Shown here: in pieces, positions 1-8,301 of the stretch
Numbering within the stretch: the first letter of the stretch is position 1
Layout: each line of letters opens with the position of its first letter
NCBI RefSeq assembly: GCF_902459535.1
Contig: NZ_LR699554.1
Location: 806,001 to 870,000 of the forward strand
Reading direction: 5' to 3'
DNA length: 64,000 nt
Source of the DNA: Paraburkholderia dioscoreae
Lineage (GTDB): Bacteria > Pseudomonadota > Gammaproteobacteria > Burkholderiales > Burkholderiaceae
Position numbers and translations under genes: made by a program
Notes under the pieces: generated by a model
The model's input: only the letters and a program-made list of their open reading frames with translations
What the model was told of the DNA's origin: nothing
The model's database searches: none

Positions 1-366
1 CGTCTGATCGCTGGCCGCAATCCATCGCCGGAAGCCCGGGCGGCGCGCCAGGCCCGCACTGTCGCGGCGGCCCGCGCGTTCGCCGCGGGCGACAGCCGCC
101 TGCATCCGCTGAATCCCGAATGGGACCGCGCGTTCCTGAAGCTGCTCGAAGAAGGGGAATTGCCCGCGCTCGACGGCTTCACCGATACCGCGATCACGCG
201 CGAGGCAGGCAAGTCCGCGCACGAGGTCCGCACGTGGATCGCCGCATTCGGCGCGCTGCAGGCGTACGGACCTTATCGCGCCACGCTCGATTACTACCGG
301 CCGATCCCCGAGTGGATCGCGGGCTTCGGCGCGATGCACGCGCGGCCCATTGCCGAAACCGCCTGA
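1..366 (+). CDS. mhpB: 3-(2,3-dihydroxyphenyl)propionate 1,2-dioxygenase, C-terminal part (5' end outside window)
   Basis: The reading frame is open from base 1 and ends with TGA at 364-366, giving the last 121 residues. From memory, the sequence follows the C-terminus of E. coli MhpB closely: an 'LHPLNPEWD' block, 'AGKSAHEVRTWIAAFGAL', and a 'YYRPIPEWIAGFGAMHAR' end. MhpB is a class III (LigB-type) Fe(II) extradiol dioxygenase that opens the ring of 2,3-dihydroxyphenylpropionate. Its iron ligands lie in the missing N-terminal part, so activity cannot be judged here. mhpD starts 18 bases downstream, so the genes are almost certainly cotranscribed. mhpA and mhpR would be expected upstream of the window. 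Confidence 0.93.
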   Translation, partial: RLIAGRNPSPEARAARQARTVAAARAFAAGDSRLHPLNPEWDRAFLKLLEEGELPALDGFTDTAITREAGKSAHEVRTWIAAFGALQAYGPYRATLDYYRPIPEWIAGFGAMHARPIAETA

Positions 367-384
367 CGAATCACGGAACCCGAT

Positions 385-1191
385 ATGAACCATCGAAGCA
401 ATGCTGAAGCGCTGGCCCTGCGGTTGCACGAATCCGAACACACGCGTCAGACCATCGCGCCGTTGCGCGACGACGAGCGCTTCGCCCATCTGAACGCAGC
501 CGACGCCGCCGGCCTCGCGTATGCAGTGCAACAGGTCAACGTCGAGGCGCGAGTGGCCGCCGGCGAGCGTATTGTCGGCCGCAAGATCGGCCTGACTTCC
601 CCCGCGGTGCAACGGCAGCTCGGCGTCGATCAACCGGACTTCGGCGCGCTGTTCGCGTCGATGGCGTATGGCGACAACCAGCCGGTGCCGCTCGGCGAAC
701 TGATCCAGCCGAAGGTCGAAGCGGAAATCGCGCTCGTACTCGAACACGATCTCACGCATGAAAAGCACACCTACGCCGACCTGATTCGCGCGACGGCGTA
801 CGCGGTCGCCGCAATCGAAGTCGTGGACAGCCGCATCGAGGGCTGGAATATCCGCTTCGTCGATACGGTCGCGGACAACGCGTCGAGCGCGCGCTTCGTG
901 CTCGGCAGCCGCCCCGTGCTGCTGCGCGACGTCGATCTCTCGGCTTGCGCGATGACCCTTTCGAACGATGCCGAAACGCTCTCGCGCGGCAACGGCGCTG
1001 CGTGTCTCGGCAATCCGCTGAACGCCGCCGTGTGGCTCGCGGACCGGCTGCAGCAACTCGGCACGCCGCTGCGAGCCGGCGACGTCCTCATGACCGGCGC
1101 GCTCGGCCCGATGGTCGCGGTGACGCAGCCCGGCACGTTCAGCGCGCAGATCGAAGGCCTCGGCAGCGCTCGCGCGATTTTCTCCGCATAA
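385..1191 (+). CDS. mhpD: 2-keto-4-pentenoate hydratase
   Basis: This 268-residue protein has the usual length for MhpD and belongs to the fumarylacetoacetate hydrolase-like hydratase/decarboxylase fold. It adds water to 2-hydroxypenta-2,4-dienoate to give 4-hydroxy-2-oxovalerate in the cytoplasm. Visible family blocks are 'VGRKIGLTS' (about residues 67-75), 'QPKVEAEIALVLEHDL' and 'NAAVWLADRLQQLG', with 'VLMTGALGPMV' near the C-terminus. It is the second gene in the visible part of the mhp operon, 18 bases after mhpB and 24 bases before mhpF. The substrate comes from MhpC, encoded at the far end of this gene set, and the product feeds MhpE. Assignment rests on sequence resemblance plus the complete neighbouring pathway. 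Confidence 0.93.
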   Translation: MNHRSNAEALALRLHESEHTRQTIAPLRDDERFAHLNAADAAGLAYAVQQVNVEARVAAGERIVGRKIGLTSPAVQRQLGVDQPDFGALFASMAYGDNQPVPLGELIQPKVEAEIALVLEHDLTHEKHTYADLIRATAYAVAAIEVVDSRIEGWNIRFVDTVADNASSARFVLGSRPVLLRDVDLSACAMTLSNDAETLSRGNGAACLGNPLNAAVWLADRLQQLGTPLRAGDVLMTGALGPMVAVTQPGTFSAQIEGLGSARAIFSA

Positions 1192-1215
1192 GCAATCATC
1201 CGACTGAGGACTCAC

Positions 1216-2157
1216 ATGGCAAGCGAAAAACTCAAGGCCGCGATCATCGGCTCCGGCAACATCGGCACCGATCTGATGATCAAGATCATGCGGCACAGCG
1301 AGCACCTGGAGATGGCGGCAATGGTCGGTATCGACGCGGCGTCCGACGGTCTCGCGCGCGCTGCGCGGCTCGGCGTCGCCACTACGCACGAAGGCGTGGA
1401 AGGGCTGACGCGCCTGCCGGTGTTCGAGGACATCGACTTCGTGTTCGACGCCACCTCGGCCGGCGCACATGTGAAGAACGACGCGTTCCTGCGCGCGCTG
1501 AAACCTGGCATCCGGCTGATCGATCTGACGCCTGCCGCGATCGGGCCGTACTGCGTGCCGGTCGTGAATCTCGACGCACATCTGGACAGCCGCAACGTCA
1601 ACATGGTGACGTGCGGCGGTCAGGCAACGATTCCGATGGTGGCCGCGGTCTCGCGCGTGGCGAAGGTGCACTACGCGGAAATCGTCGCGTCGATCAGCAG
1701 CAGGTCGGCCGGTCCCGGCACGCGCGCGAATATCGACGAGTTCACCGAAACCACCTCGAAGGCGATCGAAGCCGTGGGCGGCGCGGCCAAAGGCAAAGCG
1801 ATCATTGTGCTCAATCCGGCCGAGCCGCCGGTGATGATGCGCGACACGGTCTACGTGCTGTCGGATCTCGCCGACCGCGCGCAGGTGGAAGCCTCGATCG
1901 AAGCGATGGCCGCTGCCGTGCATGCGTACGTGCCCGGCTACCGTCTGAAGCAGAAAGTGCAGTTCGACGAAATCGCCGCCGACGTGCCGTTGAACATTCC
2001 GGGCCTTGGCCGCTTCAGCGGTTTGAAGACCTCGGTGTTCATCGAGGTCGAAGGCGCGGCGCATTATCTGCCGGCGTATGCGGGCAATCTCGACATCATG
2101 ACCTCGGCCGCGCTCGCGACCGCGGAGCGCATGGCGCAATCCCTCGTGCAGGCTTAA
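1216..2157 (+). CDS. mhpF: acetaldehyde dehydrogenase (acylating)
   Basis: A 313-residue cytoplasmic enzyme that oxidises acetaldehyde with CoA and NAD+ to acetyl-CoA. The N-terminal Rossmann motif 'GSGNIGTD' (residues 12-19) and the catalytic cysteine in 'VTCGGQATIP' (Cys133) are both present, and the length equals the family norm. The neighbouring mhpE product, an aldolase, releases acetaldehyde. In this family the two proteins form a complex that channels acetaldehyde, so their 13-base spacing fits a coupled pair. The start is supported by a GAGGA sequence shortly upstream of the ATG. Nothing suggests damage. Confidence 0.95.
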   Translation: MASEKLKAAIIGSGNIGTDLMIKIMRHSEHLEMAAMVGIDAASDGLARAARLGVATTHEGVEGLTRLPVFEDIDFVFDATSAGAHVKNDAFLRALKPGIRLIDLTPAAIGPYCVPVVNLDAHLDSRNVNMVTCGGQATIPMVAAVSRVAKVHYAEIVASISSRSAGPGTRANIDEFTETTSKAIEAVGGAAKGKAIIVLNPAEPPVMMRDTVYVLSDLADRAQVEASIEAMAAAVHAYVPGYRLKQKVQFDEIAADVPLNIPGLGRFSGLKTSVFIEVEGAAHYLPAYAGNLDIMTSAALATAERMAQSLVQA

Positions 2158-2170
2158 GGAGACGCTTCTC

Positions 2171-3187
2171 ATGGACAGGAAACTCTATATCTCCGACGTG
2201 ACGCTGCGCGACGGCAGTCACGCGATCCGTCATCAGTATTCGATCGACAACGTGCAGCAGATCGCTCGCGCGCTCGACAACGCAAAGGTGGACAGTATCG
2301 AAGTCGCGCATGGCGACGGTCTGCAAGGGTCGAGTTTCAACTACGGCTTCGGCGCGCATAGCGACCTCGAGTGGATCGAAGCGGTCGCCGACGTGGTCGG
2401 GCACGCGCAGATCGCCACGCTGCTGTTGCCCGGCATCGGCACGATTCACGATCTGAAGGCGGCGTACCAGGCGGGCGCGCGTATCGTGCGGGTCGCCACG
2501 CATTGCACCGAGGCTGACATTTCGAAGCAGCATATCGAATACGCGCGCGAACTCGGCATGGACACGGTCGGCTTCCTGATGATGAGCCACATGACCACGC
2601 CGGAAAACCTCGCCGTCGAAGCGAAAAAGATGGAAAGCTACGGAGCAACGTGTATTTACGTGGTCGACTCCGGCGGCGCGATGAACATGAACGACGTGCG
2701 TGCGCGCTTTCGCGCATTGAAGGCCGTGCTGAAGCCGGAGACCAAGACCGGCATGCACGCGCACCACAACCTCAGCCTCGGCGTCGCGAATTCGCTCGTC
2801 GCGGTGGAAGAAGGTTGCGACCGCATCGATGCGAGTCTCGCGGGCATGGGCGCGGGTGCGGGCAATGCGCCGCTGGAGGTGTTCATTGCCGCGGCCGAGC
2901 GCGCCGGCTGGCACCACGGCACCGATCTCTACACGCTGATGGATGCCGCCGACGATATCGTGCGGCCCTTGCAGGACCGTCCGGTACGCGTGGACCGTGA
3001 AACCCTGGCGCTCGGTTATGCGGGCGTGTATTCGAGCTTCCTGCGGCATTCCGAAGTGGCCGCGAAGAAGTACGGCCTGAAAGCCGTCGACATTCTGGTC
3101 GAGCTGGGCAAGCGGCGCATGGTCGGCGGCCAGGAAGACATGATCGTCGACGTGGCGCTGGACCTGAAACGCGCGGCCGGCGTCTAG
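2171..3187 (+). CDS. mhpE: 4-hydroxy-2-oxovalerate aldolase
   Basis: A 338-residue DRE-TIM metallolyase (HMGL-like family) that splits 4-hydroxy-2-oxovalerate into pyruvate and acetaldehyde. The metal-site signature 'DVTLRDGSHAIRH' opens the protein (Arg13, Asp14, His17), and the second metal motif 'MHAHHN' supplies His196 and His198. The C-terminal region 'YAGVYSSFLRHSEVAAKKYG' matches the communication domain that docks to the acylating dehydrogenase. It follows mhpF by 13 bases with an AAGGAG ribosome site before the ATG. Together with mhpF it finishes the pathway to central metabolites. No odd features. Confidence 0.95.
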   Translation: MDRKLYISDVTLRDGSHAIRHQYSIDNVQQIARALDNAKVDSIEVAHGDGLQGSSFNYGFGAHSDLEWIEAVADVVGHAQIATLLLPGIGTIHDLKAAYQAGARIVRVATHCTEADISKQHIEYARELGMDTVGFLMMSHMTTPENLAVEAKKMESYGATCIYVVDSGGAMNMNDVRARFRALKAVLKPETKTGMHAHHNLSLGVANSLVAVEEGCDRIDASLAGMGAGAGNAPLEVFIAAAERAGWHHGTDLYTLMDAADDIVRPLQDRPVRVDRETLALGYAGVYSSFLRHSEVAAKKYGLKAVDILVELGKRRMVGGQEDMIVDVALDLKRAAGV

Positions 3188-3281
3188 CTTTTTTAGAAGC
3201 CTGGCGGCTGCCCGAGCCGCCGGCAACCACCCAGCGTTATCGCCGCCAAGAGCGATGCTGAAAACACATTGGAGACTTTTT

Positions 3282-4520
3282 ATGCAGCGATCAACCAATA
3301 CTCGCACCACCGGTGCCGTCACGATCGGCCTATGCCTGATCGTCGCGTTACTGGAAGGGCTGGATCTGCAATCGACCGGCGTCGCGGCGCCGCGCATGGC
3401 TCGCGAATTTCATCTCGCGGTCGCGCAGATGGGCTGGGCATTCAGCATCGGCGCGCTCGGCCTGCTGCCCGGCGCGGCGATTGGCGGACGGCTCGCCGAC
3501 AAGCTTGGCCGCAAGCGCGTGCTGATGCTCTCGGTCGCGCTGTTCGGCATCTTCTCGATTGCCACTACGCAGGTGTGGGACCTGAACAGTCTGCTGGCCG
3601 CGCGCTTTCTCACGGGACTCGGTCTGGGCGCCGCAATGCCGAACCTGATCGCGCTGTGCTCGGAAGCGGCCTCGCCGGATCAACGCAATACGGCAGTGGG
3701 CGCGATGTATTGCGGCATGCCGTTCGGTGCGGCGCTCGCGGCGGTGATCGGCATCGTGAGTCCGGGCGATGCGGGGTGGCGGCATATCTTCTACGTCGGC
3801 GGCGTGGGACCGCTGCTGGTGCTGCCGTTGCTGGCGATCTTCATGCGCGAGTCGGCGCATTTCGTTGCCGCGCGCTCCGGCGGCTCGCGTGGGTTGGGCG
3901 AGGCGCCGTCCGGCATCGCGCAGGCATTGTGGAAGGAAGGGCGAGCCGGCACGACGGTCGCGCTGTGGATCAGCTATCTGGGCACGTTGATCGTGCTGTA
4001 CTTCCTGATCAACTGGCTGCCGTCGCTGGTGCTGAGCCGTGGACTCACGCGCGTGCAATCGGGCGTCGTGCAGATGATGTTCAACATCGGCGGCGGCATC
4101 GGCGCGATCGTGATCGCAAGCCTGATGGATCGCATCGGCAAGCGTCGCACCGTGACCGGCATGTATCTGGGCATTGCCGCGGCGTTGGCCGCGCTCGTGG
4201 CGGCGAGCGGCGGTGTGTCGATGGCGTGCGGCGGTTTGCTTGCGGGTCTGTTTCTGGTCGGCGGACAGTCGGTGCTGTATGCGCTCGCGAGCAGCGTCTA
4301 TCCGACGCACGTGCGTGGTACCGGCGTGGGCGCCGCCGTGGCGGTGGGGCGCATGGGCTCGATTCTCGGACCTTTGATCGCCGGACAGTTGCTGGCGATC
4401 GGGCAGAGCGCATCTGTGCTGCTGAGCGCGAGCATTCCGTTGATCGCGGTCGCGGCGGTTGCGGCGTGGCTCGCCGTTGGCAAGCCGGCGCCGGTCTACG
4501 CGCCGGTTGCCGCGCAATGA
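3282..4520 (+). CDS. mhpT: 3-(3-hydroxyphenyl)propionate transporter, MFS (aromatic acid:H+ symporter type)
   Basis: A 412-residue major facilitator with about 12 membrane segments. The helix 1 signature 'GLDLQSTGVAAPRM', the loop 2-3 motif 'GGRLADKLGRKRVL' and the late block 'GGQSVLYALASSVYPTHVRGTG' all match E. coli MhpT as I recall it. It should bring 3-hydroxyphenylpropionate or related arylpropionates into the cell by proton symport. The frame is open from 3255, but GGAGA at 3271-3275 sits six bases before the ATG at 3282, which I prefer. The gene sits between mhpE and mhpC, unlike E. coli where mhpT is last. Its stop codon lies inside an 8-bp tandem repeat. Confidence 0.9.
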   Translation: MQRSTNTRTTGAVTIGLCLIVALLEGLDLQSTGVAAPRMAREFHLAVAQMGWAFSIGALGLLPGAAIGGRLADKLGRKRVLMLSVALFGIFSIATTQVWDLNSLLAARFLTGLGLGAAMPNLIALCSEAASPDQRNTAVGAMYCGMPFGAALAAVIGIVSPGDAGWRHIFYVGGVGPLLVLPLLAIFMRESAHFVAARSGGSRGLGEAPSGIAQALWKEGRAGTTVALWISYLGTLIVLYFLINWLPSLVLSRGLTRVQSGVVQMMFNIGGGIGAIVIASLMDRIGKRRTVTGMYLGIAAALAALVAASGGVSMACGGLLAGLFLVGGQSVLYALASSVYPTHVRGTGVGAAVAVGRMGSILGPLIAGQLLAIGQSASVLLSASIPLIAVAAVAAWLAVGKPAPVYAPVAAQ

Positions 4521-4547
4521 CGCAATGACGCAATAGCGCAATAGCGC
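4513..4547 (+). repeat. 8-bp tandem repeat across the mhpT stop codon
   Basis: Four consecutive 8-base units, CGCAATGA twice and then CGCAATAG twice, followed by a partial CGC. The mhpT TGA stop is the end of the first unit. Copy-number change downstream of that unit would alter only the mhpT-mhpC spacer. Confidence 0.8.
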
Positions 4548-4620
4548 CGCCGAATGCTGCTCGCGCGCGACTGAGCGGTGTGCGCAGCCAATCAATTCTC
4601 TTCAGATCAAGGAAAGCAAC

Positions 4621-5490
4621 ATGACCTCGAATGTATCGGCAATCACCGAAGCGTCGACCAGCAAATTCGTGCGTATCAAGGAAGGCGAAGGAGAAGTGCA
4701 GTTGCACTACAACGACGCCGGCCAGGGCGCCGAAACCGTGGTGATGCTGCACGGCTCGGGCCCGGGTGCGAGCGGCTGGGCGAACTTCAATCGCAACGTC
4801 GAGCCGCTCGTCGCGGCGGGCTATCGGGTCATCCTGCTGGACTGTCTGGGCTGGAGCAAAAGCGATCCGGTCGTGTGCAACGGCTCGCGCTCCGAACTCA
4901 ACGCACGTTCGCTGAAGGGCTTGCTCGATGCGCTCGACATTGAACGCGTGCACATCATCGGCAATTCGATGGGCGGTCATAGCGCCGTGGCGTTCGCGCT
5001 CGCCAATCCACAGCGTGTCGGCAAACTGGTACTGATGGGCGGTGGAACCGGCGGCCCCAGCCAGTTCGTGCCGATGCCGACAGAAGGCATCAAGCTGCTG
5101 CAAGGCCTGTATCGCGAACCGACAATCGACAACCTGAAGCGGATGATGAACGTCTTCGTGTTCGATGCCAGGGCGCTGACCGACGATCTGATGCAGGCGC
5201 GGCTCGACAATATGCTGGCGCGTCGTGATCATCTGGAAAACTTCGTGAAGAGTCTCGCGGCCAATCCGAAGCAGTTCAACGACTTCGGCCCGCGTCTCGG
5301 CGAGATTGCGGCGCCGACGCTGGTGATCTGGGGGCGCGACGATCGCTTTGTGCCGATGGATGTGGGTCTGCGCCTCGTCGCGGGTATGCAGAATGCCGAG
5401 ATGCATATTTTCAGCCGCTGCGGACACTGGGCGCAGTGGGAACATGCGGAGAAATTCAACCGTATGGTGGTGGACTTTCTCGCGCACTGA
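4621..5490 (+). CDS. mhpC: 2-hydroxy-6-oxonona-2,4-dienedioate hydrolase (meta-cleavage product hydrolase)
   Basis: A 289-residue alpha/beta hydrolase of the C-C bond hydrolase family. It has the oxyanion motif 'HGSGPGASGW' near residue 44 and the nucleophile elbow 'GNSMGGHS' with Ser116. The acid lies in 'WGRDDRFVP' (Asp240 or Asp241) and the general base is His269 in 'CGHWAQWEH'. It cleaves the ring-fission product made by MhpB into succinate (or fumarate) and 2-hydroxypenta-2,4-dienoate, the MhpD substrate. AAGGAAAG lies just before the ATG. It is the last gene of the visible mhp set, 100 bases after mhpT, and converges on the gene ending at 5568. Confidence 0.94.
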   Translation: MTSNVSAITEASTSKFVRIKEGEGEVQLHYNDAGQGAETVVMLHGSGPGASGWANFNRNVEPLVAAGYRVILLDCLGWSKSDPVVCNGSRSELNARSLKGLLDALDIERVHIIGNSMGGHSAVAFALANPQRVGKLVLMGGGTGGPSQFVPMPTEGIKLLQGLYREPTIDNLKRMMNVFVFDARALTDDLMQARLDNMLARRDHLENFVKSLAANPKQFNDFGPRLGEIAAPTLVIWGRDDRFVPMDVGLRLVAGMQNAEMHIFSRCGHWAQWEHAEKFNRMVVDFLAH

Positions 5491-5567
5491 AGCTTGCCGC
5501 GCGCACGTCGGCGAGACTCGGCTGCCCACGCATGGGCGCCGCCATCCGGTTATTTCGGACTACGGTC

Positions 5568-6185
5568 TTACTGCGTGCCGCCCGGTGCGGGTGTCTGCGG
5601 GGCTGGATTGACGCGTGCGGATTCCCGCACCAGTTCCTGCGTTATCGCGGCGGCAACGGGGTTCGACCCGCCGTGATCCTGGCTGCCCGGCGCGGCCTGG
5701 ATTGGCGGCGGCAGCGGCAGCGACGGATCGGGTTTGGAAGACTCCCTGACGAGCTGTTCCGTCATGGCCGCCGCGACGGCATTCGAGCCGTGGCGGCTCA
5801 GGTCGTCACGTGCGCGGTTGACCGGCTGCGCCGTCACCGATTCGCGCGTTTCGGTCGGTCCGGCCGCGCGAACCTGTTTATGGCGCTGTCCTGGCGGCTT
5901 TGCGGCCGTTTCCGCCTCGTTGGTGACGGAGCCGGATTGGGACGCCAACGGCGCGCCCGCGATCTCGCCCGTACTGTTCGCAGACGGCGTAGTGGAGACC
6001 ACGTTGCCGGCGGTTACATGCGTGCCGTCCAATCGCGGATCGACCGCCGCCGTAGTGGCGGAGTCGGCCGTTACCGCGGCGGACGCCGCTTCGGAGCGCT
6101 CGCCTTTCGGGAGCAACTGGTAAGCGATGAATCCCAGATCCACCAGAACCAGCGCGATTATCAAAGCCTTGCCTGTATTCGTCAT
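5568..6185 (-). CDS. membrane-anchored hypothetical protein with an internal repeat
   Basis: I do not recognise this 205-residue protein. From the ATG at 6185 it begins 'MTNTGKALIIALVLVDLGFI', one uncleaved hydrophobic helix (about residues 6-24). A long Ala/Ser/Pro/Thr-rich, probably disordered region follows, so a single-pass protein with a periplasmic tail is likely. Two copies of a short element, 'NAVAAAMTEQLVRESSKPDP' and 'NPVAAAITQELVRESARVNP', lie near the C-terminus about 40 residues apart. The frame extends upstream to 6266, but those residues do not look coding and the hydrophobic start is typical. Its 3' end converges on mhpC and no partner gene is evident. Confidence 0.6.
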   Translation of the reverse strand: MTNTGKALIIALVLVDLGFIAYQLLPKGERSEAASAAVTADSATTAAVDPRLDGTHVTAGNVVSTTPSANSTGEIAGAPLASQSGSVTNEAETAAKPPGQRHKQVRAAGPTETRESVTAQPVNRARDDLSRHGSNAVAAAMTEQLVRESSKPDPSLPLPPPIQAAPGSQDHGGSNPVAAAITQELVRESARVNPAPQTPAPGGTQ

Positions 6186-6319
6186 ATCCAACACCGAGTC
6201 GTTCGAGTGAGGTGATCGAATCATGATAATCGACTGTCCAAAAACATTTGGAGCGGCGTTCCGCAACGCGATTTATTCGGTTTTCTCCGTACGTTTTGAC
6301 ACCGTTTTGACACCGCGTG

Positions 6320-7324
6320 TCAGCTACCCGCAGCCTCCGCGCGTTTCGCCCCGAAGTCCCAGCGTTGCGCCTGCACCGTGTCCACCCTGGCAGGCAACAA
6401 TCCGGCCTGAAAAAACGTATCCGCGATCTTTTGCTGCTCGCCGAAATTCTGCGCAAGAACAGGGCGTACCGCATAACTGCGGCGCGCATTCGCACGTTCG
6501 ATGGTGGCGGCGTCGAGTCCCCAGATTGGCGCGAGTGTCTGGGCCGCTTCCTGAGGGTGCGCGCGCAACCAATCGCCGGCTTGCGTCAACTGGTCGAATA
6601 CGATCTGGATGACATCAGGGTGCGCCGTCGCGAAGCGGTTCGATGCAAGGTAGTAGCGCTGATATGAAGCGAGCCCCTTGCCGTCCGCGAGAATGCGCAC
6701 GTCGGCCTCGTGGTCGACGGATGCCACGTATGGATCCCACGTGATCCACGCATCCACGCTGCCGCGCTCGAAGGCGGCGCGGCCGTCGGCCGGCGTGAGG
6801 TAGCTGATGCGGACATCCGCGGGCGTAAGGCCCGCCTTGATGAGCGCCGCAAGCAGCAGGTAGTGACTGCCGGCGGCCTTGGTCACGGCAATGCGCTTGC
6901 CTTTGAGATCGGCGAGCGTATGGAGCGCACTGTCCTGCTTGACGATGATCGCCTGCGCGCCCGGCGACGGCGCTTCCTGCGCGACATAGACGAAGTTTGC
7001 ATGCGCGGCTTGCGCGAAGATCGGTACGGTGTCCGCCACGTCGGCGCTGAAATCGACGGCATCGACATTAAGCGCTTCGGTCAGGGGCAAGCCGCTCGAA
7101 AATTCATTCCATGACACGCGAACGCCCAACGGCGCCAGCGCCTTGTCGAGCGAACCGCGTGCCTTGAGGAGCGTGATCAGGGTCGACGACTTCTGATAGC
7201 CGATCCGCAGCGCGACCAGCTGGCCATTCGAGGCCGATGTTTGCGCATTGCTCCGCGCCGCGATCGTGGTCAGCGAGGAAGCCAGTGCGACGCGAATGAA
7301 AGCCCGTCTTGTGAACAGCGCCAT
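6320..7324 (-). CDS. ABC transporter periplasmic binding protein, aliphatic sulfonate (SsuA) type
   Basis: A 334-residue NMT1/SsuA-family solute-binding protein. The N-terminus 'MALFTRRAFIRVALASSL' carries a twin-arginine-like signal and cleavage is likely near 'SNAQ'. The mature part shows blocks familiar from SsuA: 'LRIGYQKSSTLITLLKARG', 'ADLKGKRIAVTKAAGSHYLL' and 'AAFERGSVDAWITWDPY'. It probably binds alkanesulfonates or similar sulfur compounds in the periplasm. AAAGGA lies nine bases before the ATG at 7324, which decides this start over the longer frame. No permease or ATPase gene is adjacent, so it is an orphan that must share a transporter encoded elsewhere. Substrate is inferred from family only. 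Confidence 0.82.
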   Translation of the reverse strand: MALFTRRAFIRVALASSLTTIAARSNAQTSASNGQLVALRIGYQKSSTLITLLKARGSLDKALAPLGVRVSWNEFSSGLPLTEALNVDAVDFSADVADTVPIFAQAAHANFVYVAQEAPSPGAQAIIVKQDSALHTLADLKGKRIAVTKAAGSHYLLLAALIKAGLTPADVRISYLTPADGRAAFERGSVDAWITWDPYVASVDHEADVRILADGKGLASYQRYYLASNRFATAHPDVIQIVFDQLTQAGDWLRAHPQEAAQTLAPIWGLDAATIERANARRSYAVRPVLAQNFGEQQKIADTFFQAGLLPARVDTVQAQRWDFGAKRAEAAGS

Positions 7325-7515
7325 GAATGAGTGTCCTTTGAGTCGAGTCTGAATGGGAAGGCCAATCGGCCATCCTAGCAACGACCCTGCGCGACGCTAA
7401 CTGACAGTTTCAGCTAATCATCGAACGCCAGCGCATAAGGACCAAGAGCCTTGAAGAATCGCCCGGCGTGCGACTGCACGCAGGTGTCTTCAAATGCAGG
7501 CGGGCGCCGTTTCCG

Positions 7516-8103
7516 TTAAGCGTCGCCGCCTTGTGCCACGATCAGATCGAGCGATCCGGCAAGAATCGATCTGGCGAGTTCGGGATCGTCGACAGCACGC
7601 GCCAGCGTCACCGCGCCCACAATGGTCGCAACGATGCCGAGCGCCAGGCTTTCGCTATGCCCCGCCAGCGTCTGCGCTATTTGCGACGCGAGCCTGTGCA
7701 CGTAAAGCGTCAGACGCTCGCGGATTTCCGGTGCCGCATGCCGCGCTTCGCCGGCAAGCGCGCACAGCGCGCACCCGCTGCCGGGATTCCTGATATGACG
7801 GTCGCTGAGGAATACGTCGGCAATTGCCCGCAACGGGTCTTTCTTCGCTGATCCGGCCTCGCCCGACCCCGTGTTCAACGCCGCGATACGTTTCTCGCTC
7901 TGCGCGACTGCATATTCCAACGCCTCTACGATCAGCGCGTCACGCGAAGCGAAGTGGCCGTAGAACGCGCCATGCGTGAGCCCGGCGCGCCGCATGCAGT
8001 CCGCCACGCCGAGCGACTCGATCCCGTCTTCCCGGATTTGCCGCGCGGCTGTTTCCAGAACGCGCTGCCGGCTTTCTGCTTTTTGCGCCTGCGAGTAGCC
8101 CAT
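7516..8103 (-). CDS. TetR/AcrR family transcriptional regulator
   Basis: A 195-residue regulator. The N-terminal helix-turn-helix is recognisable in 'GIESLGVADCMRRAGLTHGA' followed by 'FYGHFASRDALIVEAL' (about residues 25-60), the classic TetR recognition helix and the following Tyr-x-x-Phe. The C-terminal ligand domain contains 'GSGCALCALAGE', typical of TetR_C domains of this subgroup. AGAGGG lies about eight bases before the ATG at 8103. The frame runs further upstream through an AT-rich stretch, but that stretch is the operator region. It is transcribed divergently from the SDR gene at 8302, with a long palindrome between them, so it likely represses that gene and itself. Confidence 0.85.
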   Translation of the reverse strand: MGYSQAQKAESRQRVLETAARQIREDGIESLGVADCMRRAGLTHGAFYGHFASRDALIVEALEYAVAQSEKRIAALNTGSGEAGSAKKDPLRAIADVFLSDRHIRNPGSGCALCALAGEARHAAPEIRERLTLYVHRLASQIAQTLAGHSESLALGIVATIVGAVTLARAVDDPELARSILAGSLDLIVAQGGDA

Positions 8104-8118
8104 TTCCGTCACCCTCTT

Positions 8119-8179
8119 GACAATCTGTATGATGAGCATAATACTGAAAATGTGCATGATGATCAACATGCAGATTGTC
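8119..8179. promoter_or_regulatory. long imperfect palindrome, likely TetR operator
   Basis: Arms 8119-8143 and 8155-8179 are reverse complements at 20 of 25 positions, beginning GACAATCTG and ending CAGATTGTC, centred on 8149. It lies in the divergent space between the TetR gene (start 8103) and the SDR gene (start 8302). Two dimers could fit in its 61 bases. The binding protein is inferred from position. Confidence 0.65.
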
Positions 8180-8301
8180 CGGCTAAGGGCGTCTTGCGAG
8201 ATGTCCGCGTGCAGCGGCGCTTTGCCGCTTGATTCAATCGTTCCAGCCGCTGCGCCGCCGTGATGTCCGGTGCGCGGGCGGCGCAATCAAGGAGAGAGAT
8301 G

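Noticed and set aside
2096..3397. 433-codon minus-strand frame across mhpE
   Set aside because: No motifs or ribosome site, and it is fully explained as a shadow of mhpE and the mhpT start.
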